From the NCBI GenBank assembly GCA_945881735.1, contig CAMCVF010000001.1, forward strand, positions 1 through 64,000: a DNA stretch of 64,000 nt, read 5' to 3'. Below, one piece after another: positions 57,820 to 64,000 of the stretch. A program made the position numbers and the translations under genes. Each line of letters opens with the position of its first letter. Within the stretch, counting starts at the first letter, position 1. Origin of the DNA: Methylotenera oryzisoli (GTDB lineage Bacteria; Pseudomonadota; Gammaproteobacteria; Burkholderiales; Methylophilaceae). Below the pieces are notes generated by a model. It ran no database searches and was not told where the DNA came from. It saw only the letters and a program-made list of their open reading frames with translations.

Positions 57820-58239
57820 TTATTTTTTAACCCAAGTACCCGCATTTTGGTAGTACCAGCCACTTTGCGCTTTATCTACCCAGCGCCCTGCAAACGTACT
57901 GCGAATTTCGCCTGCCCATTCGGGGTGGCCGTTACCGGCAGCAATTTCTTTATATAGCGCACTGCGGTCACTGTTCTCGGCAGCCACCAAACTATTAATA
58001 CCACCGCGGTCTTTTAAGGGCACAGCAGTGGCATCGCGCACAGCAACCAAACCATCGGCGGTGAATCCAACGGCGCCAGTATTGTAATGCGGATTTAATT
58101 GGTTATGACGTGCTTGCATGCTATTTTTAATGGCGGTAATGGCAGGCGTATTGACATCCAAATTGGCCGCCGCGCTAACCCAATTGCTGCTCAATAATGT
58201 AGCTATTAACAAACTAAAAACGGTTATCAGTTTTTTCAT
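57820..58239 (-). CDS. ydbL: YdbL-family (DUF1318) periplasmic protein
   Basis: 139 residues with a signal peptide (about 1-24, ending VSAAA). DUF1318 region: VNTPAITAIKNSMQARHNQL, GLVAVRDATAVPLKDRG, VAAENSDRSALYKEIAAGNG and the C-terminal SGWYYQNAGTWVKK. Matches E. coli YdbL in layout. Third of ydbH-ynbE-ydbL; in E. coli YdbL assists the YdbH-YnbE lipid bridge. Confidence 0.88.
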   Translation of the reverse strand: MKKLITVFSLLIATLLSSNWVSAAANLDVNTPAITAIKNSMQARHNQLNPHYNTGAVGFTADGLVAVRDATAVPLKDRGGINSLVAAENSDRSALYKEIAAGNGHPEWAGEIRSTFAGRWVDKAQSGWYYQNAGTWVKK

Positions 58240-58267
58240 GGTGTTTCCTTAATTATGGGGGTTTAAG

Positions 58268-58450
58268 CTACTTGGTTGGCGCGTTTGCCGGTTGGACAGG
58301 CGGCTCTTCGCCTGGCTTAAGTTGCCACACTTCATCGATAATTTTATCGGCCGCTTTTTCGGCTGCCGCGGCAGGAAAGTAAATATTGATGGTGACACAC
58401 CCCGGTATTAACAAAATCAATATCCCAATAATGCCTATTTTTTTAATCAT
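58268..58450 (-). CDS. ynbE: YnbE-family outer-membrane lipoprotein
   Basis: 60 residues. Signal with lipobox LIPGC (C18), followed by the conserved VTINIYFPAAAAEKAADKII. In E. coli YnbE multimerises and meets YdbH to bridge the envelope. 10 bp after the ydbH stop. Confidence 0.92.
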   Translation of the reverse strand: MIKKIGIIGILILLIPGCVTINIYFPAAAAEKAADKIIDEVWQLKPGEEPPVQPANAPTK

Positions 58451-58460
58451 TCATTTGTCC

Positions 58461-60257
58461 TTAATTCACAATCACTTTGGTATTGCTATCGGTAATACGT
58501 TTAACTCTGCCCAACAAATCTCGCAAACTCACTTTTTGAGTATAGCCATTCACGTTCACAGCAGGGATACCTTTACCTTTAACGATAATGTACCCATTTG
58601 GCGTTGACTCAACGCCGCCCATTTCGCATATATCTTGCCTTAATTTGCAACTTAAGCCTATTTTTTCGTAGTTAAATTCTTTAAAAAATCGCAAAAAGGT
58701 GCGCTGCAAAGCAACTGCCGTCCCTTCGCCACCTAAGGCGGTAATATTTTCTACCGCACGTTGCGATATTTTTTTAAGATGCCGACCTTTACTGGTTTGA
58801 ATCGACGCATCCAATTGCACGGGTTTCCAGTTTTCTAGCACCATGTCTTTCACAACGCCATCTAGTTTGCCCTCAATAGCACCAAAACTAAAGGTACGAG
58901 TTAAATCGCCCAAATCCAAATTGCGCATTTTTAAATCGGCATATAAACGTGGCGCCACACCCAGCGGGTCATCAATAATCAAATCATTCATGCTAATACT
59001 GCCATTAAACGCGTTAAAATTCATTGCGCCATCCATATTTAGCTGTTTATTGGCATATGTCACCAGCGGAATTTGCCCAGAAATTTGCCCTTTCATCTCT
59101 GGCCAACCCAGCGCTTTGCTAAATTCATTTAAGGTAATAGGCACTAGATTCATGCGTAAATGCCATGCCCAGTTATCGCCCAAGCGCACGGCGGAGACAT
59201 CAGACAAACTTAGCGCGCCATCTAAAACGGGCAAATCTAATTTTGGCGCAGTAAGCGAAAAGCGATTTATTTCGGCCGTTAAATTGGTTTGACGTAAACC
59301 TATTTTAAGCAAATGCCCGCTTTCATAAGCCAATTGCAACTGCTTCGGCTCATCATAATCCCAAGGAATATGTGCGTTGATATGGCTAAAACCGAATTTA
59401 CCATTTTTATCTTCTATAGTGGCATCGTGCAGATTCAACTCAAAGCTGGTCGGCGCTAAGTTTTTAATCTCAAATTGCCAATCGGCCTTGCCAGATACAT
59501 TCATATTGCCAAAAGCGGATTTCTCTGCCATTGGCTTTAAAAATAATGCATATAGCCCAGTAAAATCCACATCTTTGGCGTTTACTTTTACGTCTTCCAC
59601 TATTTTAGTTTTAATGTTTATAGTGGCAGTTGCCTGCATTTTTCCCACTTCATTTACTAGCAAACTAGCCTGCTGAACATTGATAATATCTTGCTTAAAG
59701 GTACCATCAATTTCAAACGCGTTATCCGCTTTGCCAAAGTAAAACGGCTGCCAATATAATTCACCAGCCGTCCAGCTAATTAGCCCATTCCAAGCCCATG
59801 TATCGGTTGAAATTGGTTTTTTAGCCGCCATTTTTATTTGACCAGTTAGCTTTTCACCAGCATGCAAGCCTGCTTCATCACTAAAATTGGCGCCATTAAA
59901 ATCAATATCTAGCGCAAACTCGGAGGGGTAACTAACAAAGATAACCGAAAAAGGAGCACTGATTTGTTTGGATTTAAATTGCCCATTTAAGCATTGTGCT
60001 TGGCCTATTTTCTCAGTAAAAAATTGGCCGCATTTTAAATCAAAATGCGCAAAAGCTTTTTCGCTCATGGGTTTTAAGTCAGCGTTAAGTATAAGTTTTG
60101 GCTGAGCACCCTTTAAATCGACATGAAATTTTGCGTTTTTAAGCTGTCCAACGGGTGCGTCTACTTCACTAACAATGATTTGAATGCTACTGATGGCAGT
60201 TGCTTGTTGCGCAAAACTCATTAAGAAAAAGCATAGTAATAAAATGATGCGCAACAT
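58461..60257 (-). CDS. ydbH: YdbH-like intermembrane bridge protein (AsmA-like), short form
   Basis: 598 residues with an N-terminal signal/anchor (MLRIILLLCFFLMSFAQQAT). Long repetitive beta-strand AsmA-like body with WNGLISWTAGELYWQPF, NVSGKADWQFEI, AINRFSLTAPKLDLPVLDGA-type and the C-terminal DUF2 region LRFFKEFNYEKIGLSCKLRQDICEMGG. E. coli YdbH is 879 residues, so about a third of the lipid-transfer groove is missing, common in Betaproteobacteria as far as I recall. Transcribed with ynbE and ydbL, supporting phospholipid transport between membranes. Confidence 0.85.
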   Translation of the reverse strand: MLRIILLLCFFLMSFAQQATAISSIQIIVSEVDAPVGQLKNAKFHVDLKGAQPKLILNADLKPMSEKAFAHFDLKCGQFFTEKIGQAQCLNGQFKSKQISAPFSVIFVSYPSEFALDIDFNGANFSDEAGLHAGEKLTGQIKMAAKKPISTDTWAWNGLISWTAGELYWQPFYFGKADNAFEIDGTFKQDIINVQQASLLVNEVGKMQATATINIKTKIVEDVKVNAKDVDFTGLYALFLKPMAEKSAFGNMNVSGKADWQFEIKNLAPTSFELNLHDATIEDKNGKFGFSHINAHIPWDYDEPKQLQLAYESGHLLKIGLRQTNLTAEINRFSLTAPKLDLPVLDGALSLSDVSAVRLGDNWAWHLRMNLVPITLNEFSKALGWPEMKGQISGQIPLVTYANKQLNMDGAMNFNAFNGSISMNDLIIDDPLGVAPRLYADLKMRNLDLGDLTRTFSFGAIEGKLDGVVKDMVLENWKPVQLDASIQTSKGRHLKKISQRAVENITALGGEGTAVALQRTFLRFFKEFNYEKIGLSCKLRQDICEMGGVESTPNGYIIVKGKGIPAVNVNGYTQKVSLRDLLGRVKRITDSNTKVIVN

Positions 60258-60267
60258 GAAAACTTAA

Positions 60268-61158
60268 TTAACCGGGGAAAACGCCTGTAGACAAATAACG
60301 GTCGCCCCTATCGCACACAATCGACACAATCACGGCATCTTTCAGTTCTTTGGATAATTGCAGCGCCGTATAAAGTCCGCCACCGCTAGATATACCCGCA
60401 AAAATACCTTCTTCTGTGGCAAGTTTTCGCGTCATATTTTCTGCATTTTTCTGGGATACATATCGCAATTCATCCACCCGTTTGGCATCAAAAATAGTGG
60501 GCATGTATTCCAATGGCCATTTACGAATACCTGGAATCTGCGAGCCTTCTTCTGGCTGCACCCCAATGATTTGAATCTTGGGGTTTTGCTCTTTTAAATA
60601 ACGTGAAACGCCCATAATCGTGCCCGTAGTGCCCATGCTGGCAACAAAATGTGTGATTTCGCCTGCCGTATCACGCCAAATCTCTGGGCCTGTAGTTTCA
60701 TAATGTGCCAGCGGATTATCTTGATTACCAAACTGATTCAGTACAATGCCTTCGCCTTCGGCTTGCATTTTCATGGCTACATCTCGCGCCAATTCCATAC
60801 TGCCGTCTTTTGGCGTTAATACTAGCTCTGCGCCATAGGCTTTCATGCTTTGGCGGCGCTCTAAACTTTGGTTTTCCGGCATTATCAATACCATCTTGTA
60901 ACCCCGCATGGCAGCTACCATCGCCAAGGCAATACCAGTATTGCCGCTAGTTGCCTCAATTAAAGTATCGCCTGGTTTGATTTCGCCGCGCGCCTCTGCA
61001 CGAGTAATCATCGAATAAGCTGGCCTATCTTTAACGGAACCTGCAGGGTTATTGCCCTCTAATTTCAATAAAATTGTATTGCTAGGGTTGGGATTCATAC
61101 GCTGCAATTTAACCAGTGGTGTATTGCCCACAAAATGATCTAAGGTTTCGATATCCAT
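60268..61158 (-). CDS. cysM: Cysteine synthase B (O-acetylserine sulfhydrylase)
   Basis: PLP enzyme making cysteine from O-acetylserine and sulfide or thiosulfate. 296 residues, nearer CysM (303) than CysK (323). PLP lysine in LEGNNPAGSVKDRPAYSM (about 40), substrate loop EATSGNTGIALAM, phosphate loop GTTGTIMGVSRYL and GISSGGGLYTALQLS. Lies 10 bp upstream of ydbH. Confidence 0.94.
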   Translation of the reverse strand: MDIETLDHFVGNTPLVKLQRMNPNPSNTILLKLEGNNPAGSVKDRPAYSMITRAEARGEIKPGDTLIEATSGNTGIALAMVAAMRGYKMVLIMPENQSLERRQSMKAYGAELVLTPKDGSMELARDVAMKMQAEGEGIVLNQFGNQDNPLAHYETTGPEIWRDTAGEITHFVASMGTTGTIMGVSRYLKEQNPKIQIIGVQPEEGSQIPGIRKWPLEYMPTIFDAKRVDELRYVSQKNAENMTRKLATEEGIFAGISSGGGLYTALQLSKELKDAVIVSIVCDRGDRYLSTGVFPG

Positions 61159-61190
61159 ATGATTGTTTCTTTAAATAATTACTTTTTTGA

Positions 61191-61430
61191 TTAAGTCAGA
61201 CTTTTTAATTTACTGAAATACATCGCGGCAAAAGCGGCTATTAAAAAAACAACTGGCCCTGCAAACACGCCATAGTAAATCATATGAGCAATACCCGATT
61301 GTGTACCTGCATGGGCAAACGCATGCCAAAAAGTGAAGTTATTAAACAATCCGTACACAAACAATACGGCTGAAAAAAAAGCAAAGGTTTGCATGCCCCG
61401 CTTTAAGCCAATTTTCCAATGATTTAACAT
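61191..61430 (-). CDS. Small two-helix membrane protein of unknown function
   Basis: 79 residues: basic N-terminus (HWKIGLKRGMQ), helix about 13-32, an aromatic/His-rich loop NNFTFWHAFAHAG, helix about 50-70, basic tail. Starts 2 bp after the dsbB stop, hence probably coupled to it. I do not recognise the family. Confidence 0.65.
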   Translation of the reverse strand: MLNHWKIGLKRGMQTFAFFSAVLFVYGLFNNFTFWHAFAHAGTQSGIAHMIYYGVFAGPVVFLIAAFAAMYFSKLKSLT

Positions 61431-61432
61431 GG

Positions 61433-61942
61433 CTAGGCTTTACTAAAAGCTAAGTAGACCGCAAGCGCCGCGAAGCCTAAAAATGAGATTAAGCCCAGCT
61501 GCGGCAATGTTAAGCCTATAAACGTCCAATCAATGGCAGCGCAATCGCCTGTGCCGCGAAATAGTAATTTAAATGCTTTTTGCAGTGGAAAATTCTCAAA
61601 CATATAATCAAATCCGACACCGCAATCGGCAATCATGCTTTCACGGTTGGCTTGTAAATACCAATGCCGAATTGCCACACCTGCGCCGCCAAGAGCGGTT
61701 AATACTTGTAAAGCCGCGAATATTTTTTTAAAAATGTTGGCTGGCGGAATAAAAGTACTGATTAGAAACAACACACCCAAGCCCATAAACACCATGCGTT
61801 GGGTAATGCACAATGGACAAGGCTCTAGTTTATAAGTGGTTTGAATCACTAAAGCCAACGCCACAATACCAAAGCACAAAACAAAGCCCAGCAAATAGCC
61901 GCGTTTACCCGCTAATAATGTATTGAATATTTTTTGTAACAT
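61433..61942 (-). CDS. dsbB: Disulfide bond formation protein B
   Basis: Inner-membrane quinone reductase that reoxidises DsbA. 169 residues, four helices. First redox pair CPLC in YKLEPCPLCITQRMV (about 38-41) and second pair in SMIADCGVGFDYM (about 100) and GTGDCAAIDW (about 127). Divergent from xseA, separated by 53 bp. Confidence 0.95.
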   Translation of the reverse strand: MLQKIFNTLLAGKRGYLLGFVLCFGIVALALVIQTTYKLEPCPLCITQRMVFMGLGVLFLISTFIPPANIFKKIFAALQVLTALGGAGVAIRHWYLQANRESMIADCGVGFDYMFENFPLQKAFKLLFRGTGDCAAIDWTFIGLTLPQLGLISFLGFAALAVYLAFSKA

Positions 61943-61995
61943 TTGTGTTAACGCCTATAATTCGGTTAATAGATGATTGTAATTGATAAAGCTGT

Positions 61996-63237
61996 ATGAC
62001 TGAACCCACTTTTTTACCCAACAAACAGATAATGACTGTCAGCGAGCTAAATCGTTTAGCGCGCGAAGTATTAGAGCAATCTTTTCCGCTGTTTTGGGTG
62101 TCGGGTGAAGTATCAAACTTCACCCGAGCGGCAAGTGGTCATTGGTATTTTTCGCTTAAAGACACTACCGCACAAGTGAAATGCGTGATGTTTAAAGGGC
62201 GCAATAGCTATGTGGATTTTATACCGCGTGAAGGCGATAATATTGAAGCTCGCGCCACGGTGACATTATATGAAGCGCGTGGTGACTTTCAGCTAACGGT
62301 TGAATTTTTACAACAAGCTGGTTTGGGCGCGCTTTTTGAGGCATTTGAAAAACTCAAAGCCAAATTGGCACATGAAGGCTTATTTGATGCGGCGTTTAAA
62401 AAGCCAATACCTACTCATCCATCCGCCATTGGCGTTGTTACCTCGCCCGATGCCGCCGCGTTGCGGGATGTACTTACCACATTAAAGCGCCGAAACCCCA
62501 ATATTAGCGTGATTATTTACCCCACGCCCGTGCAAGGCAAAGGCGCGGCGGTACTAATAGCCAAAGCGATTCATACAGCAAGCCAGCGCGCCGAAGTAGA
62601 TACGCTGATTATTTGCCGTGGTGGCGGCAGTATTGAAGACTTATGGCAATTTAACGAAGAAGTAGTAGCGCGCGCGATTGACGATTGCCCTATTCCGACT
62701 ATTTCTGGCGTTGGCCATGAAACGGATTTTACTATTTGTGATTTTGTAGCCGATACGCGCTCCGCAACGCCTACAGCAGCGGCAGAGATGGCTTGTGCCG
62801 ATATTCGGGTGTTGCAGAGTCAATTATCCAACTTGCAAAACAGACTGAATAAACAAATTAATTTTTTGATGAATCAAACCGCACAAAAACTTGATTTTTT
62901 AGCGCGAAGGCTATTTTCGCCCCAGCAACAAATTGAAAATCGTGCCATGCAAATCAAGCAGCTACAGCACCGTTTATCGCTAGCCATGCAACAAAACCTG
63001 CAAGTCAATCAACACATATTATTGCGGCTAGCCAGAAGCATAGAGCAGCTCAACCCCAAGTCGGTATTGGCAAGGGGCTATGCCATTGTGCATGGCGAAA
63101 TTAGCCATAACGATTTGCTCAACACATTGCAGCAACAACTGATTACCGATGCACAACAAATCAAGCCAGAAACGCGGCTGAATATTACTTTTTACAAGGG
63201 TAGTGCCGCAGCTAAAGTGATTAGCACTGAAAATTAA
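61996..63237 (+). CDS. xseA: Exodeoxyribonuclease VII large subunit
   Basis: Single-strand-specific exonuclease subunit, partner of XseB. 413 residues (E. coli 456). OB-fold (about 15-100) with FWVSGEVSNFTRAASGHWYF, then the catalytic region GVVTSPDAAALRD, ICRGGGSIEDLWQFNEE and SGVGHETDFTICDFVADTRS, and a long coiled-coil (about 255-370) before the tail. The start at 61996 is the first ATG; a second at 62032 (MTVSELNRL) is also plausible. Confidence 0.95.
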   Translation: MTEPTFLPNKQIMTVSELNRLAREVLEQSFPLFWVSGEVSNFTRAASGHWYFSLKDTTAQVKCVMFKGRNSYVDFIPREGDNIEARATVTLYEARGDFQLTVEFLQQAGLGALFEAFEKLKAKLAHEGLFDAAFKKPIPTHPSAIGVVTSPDAAALRDVLTTLKRRNPNISVIIYPTPVQGKGAAVLIAKAIHTASQRAEVDTLIICRGGGSIEDLWQFNEEVVARAIDDCPIPTISGVGHETDFTICDFVADTRSATPTAAAEMACADIRVLQSQLSNLQNRLNKQINFLMNQTAQKLDFLARRLFSPQQQIENRAMQIKQLQHRLSLAMQQNLQVNQHILLRLARSIEQLNPKSVLARGYAIVHGEISHNDLLNTLQQQLITDAQQIKPETRLNITFYKGSAAAKVISTEN

Positions 63238-63315
63238 CCTAATTTAATCTCATTTGCGCTTGGTTTGACCATTCAATTGGTTGATAATAGCTAATCGTAA
63301 TCGTCGCACATTAAC

Positions 63316-64000
63316 ATGGACAATCAATCTACCAAAAAAGCAGCCTTACCTACCATGGCATTAGCCGCTCTGGGCATCGTATTTGGCGACATTGGCACCA
63401 GCCCCTTGTACACCATGAAAGAAGTTTTTTCAGTAGGACACCATCCACTTCCACTTAATGCCATGAATGTTTACGGTATTTTGTCGCTCATCACTTGGGC
63501 GCTTATTTTAATTGTGTCTATTAAATACGTGGCCTTTATTATGCGTGCCGATAACCGTGGTGAAGGCGGCATTATGGCTTTGCTGGCCTTGGCATCCAGA
63601 AACGCCGAAGGCAATAGCAAGAAACAGCACAATATTATGTTGCTAGGTATTTTAGGCGCTTGTATGTTTTATGCAGATGGTATGATTACTCCCGCCATTT
63701 CAGTGTTATCGGCGATTGAAGGTTTGGAAGTTGCTGCCCCAAGCCTTCATCCCACTATTGTGCCGATAACTTTAGTCGTGCTCTTTATGCTGTTTTGGGC
63801 GCAAAGCAAGGGCACCGCAGTAGTCGGTGCTTTTTTTGGGCCTGTCATGTTGCTGTGGTTTGGTACTTTAGGTTTGTTAGGCATCATCAACATTCTGCAC
63901 GATACCACCATACTGAATGCACTCAACCCTTTTTATGCATTTACCTTTTTTGCCTCTCAACCGTGGATAGCTTTTGTAGCGCTTGGCGCAGTTGTTTTAT
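63316..64000 (+). CDS. kup: Kup-family potassium transporter, 5' part
   Basis: 228 codons from the ATG at 63316 to the window edge; the rest lies outside. Starts with Kup hallmarks: ALAALGIVFGDIGTSPLYTM, then ITWALILIVSIKYV, MRADNRGEGGIMALLAL and LGACMFYADGMITPAISVLS. At least four membrane helices are visible. K+/H+ symporter of the inner membrane. Confidence 0.96.
   Translation, partial: MDNQSTKKAALPTMALAALGIVFGDIGTSPLYTMKEVFSVGHHPLPLNAMNVYGILSLITWALILIVSIKYVAFIMRADNRGEGGIMALLALASRNAEGNSKKQHNIMLLGILGACMFYADGMITPAISVLSAIEGLEVAAPSLHPTIVPITLVVLFMLFWAQSKGTAVVGAFFGPVMLLWFGTLGLLGIINILHDTTILNALNPFYAFTFFASQPWIAFVALGAVVL

Overview
The window reads as about 64 kb of chromosome from a low-to-mid GC betaproteobacterium. 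A Methylophilaceae-like (Methylotenera-type) genome is my best guess. The reasons are the prpBCD/acnB/sdh/fum methylcitrate cluster, a TCA-locus CitE-like protein that I recall from Betaproteobacteria, a VPLPA-CTERM exosortase substrate and the gene content overall. No 16S rRNA or methanol dehydrogenase gene is present, so the genus is inference.

Layout. Positions 1-4646 (minus strand) hold the 5' two thirds or so of a huge filamentous-haemagglutinin-type adhesin; its 3' end lies outside the window. Its upstream region carries a duplicated 28-bp block, each copy holding a good sigma-54 (-24/-12) promoter. tRNA-Cys, tRNA-Gly, pgsA and uvrC follow, the E. coli uvrC-pgsA-glyW-cysT order without leuZ. 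A 149-bp element with 22-bp terminal inverted repeats sits between pgsA and uvrC. Positions 8-11.6 kb are housekeeping (tautomerase, CDF transporter, rlmJ, YqhA-like, DUF2914).

The centre of interest is 11.6-32.0 kb: two divergent arms around a GntR/UTRA regulator. The leftward arm is gntR, malic enzyme, sdhCDAB, sdhE, a CitE-like lyase, an acyl-CoA synthetase, class I fumarase, an EF-hand protein, acnB and a DUF2914 protein. The rightward arm is a CitE-like lyase, a mesaconyl-CoA-hydratase-like double-MaoC protein, a second CitE-like lyase, prpB, prpC and prpD. Together they encode propionyl-CoA + oxaloacetate -> methylcitrate -> methylisocitrate -> pyruvate + succinate, then succinate -> fumarate -> malate -> pyruvate. 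The hydratase and lyases could supply propionyl-CoA (plus glyoxylate) from mesaconyl-CoA. A consensus sigma-70 promoter and a 12-bp palindrome lie between the arms.

Positions 32-38 kb hold purB, wrbA, a HugZ-like protein, DUF2069, surE-pcm-nlpD (no rpoS behind it) and a small membrane protein. Positions 38-42 kb hold a redox/stress group (thioredoxin-like, nitroreductase, old yellow enzyme, YceI, pirin). Positions 42-47 kb hold PsiE, MoxR-DUF58-transglutaminase, tadA and a Bax-inhibitor-1 protein. Then comes a VPLPA-CTERM protein. Positions 48.5-56.5 kb form one compact leftward operon that looks like murein-peptide recycling (rlmD, peptide-binding lipoprotein, L,D-transpeptidase-fold enzyme, two permeases, queuosine-precursor transporter, methyltransferase, nagZ). 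Positions 56.5-62 kb hold an exonuclease, DUF4124, ydbL-ynbE-ydbH, cysM and dsbB. xseA and a truncated kup end the window.
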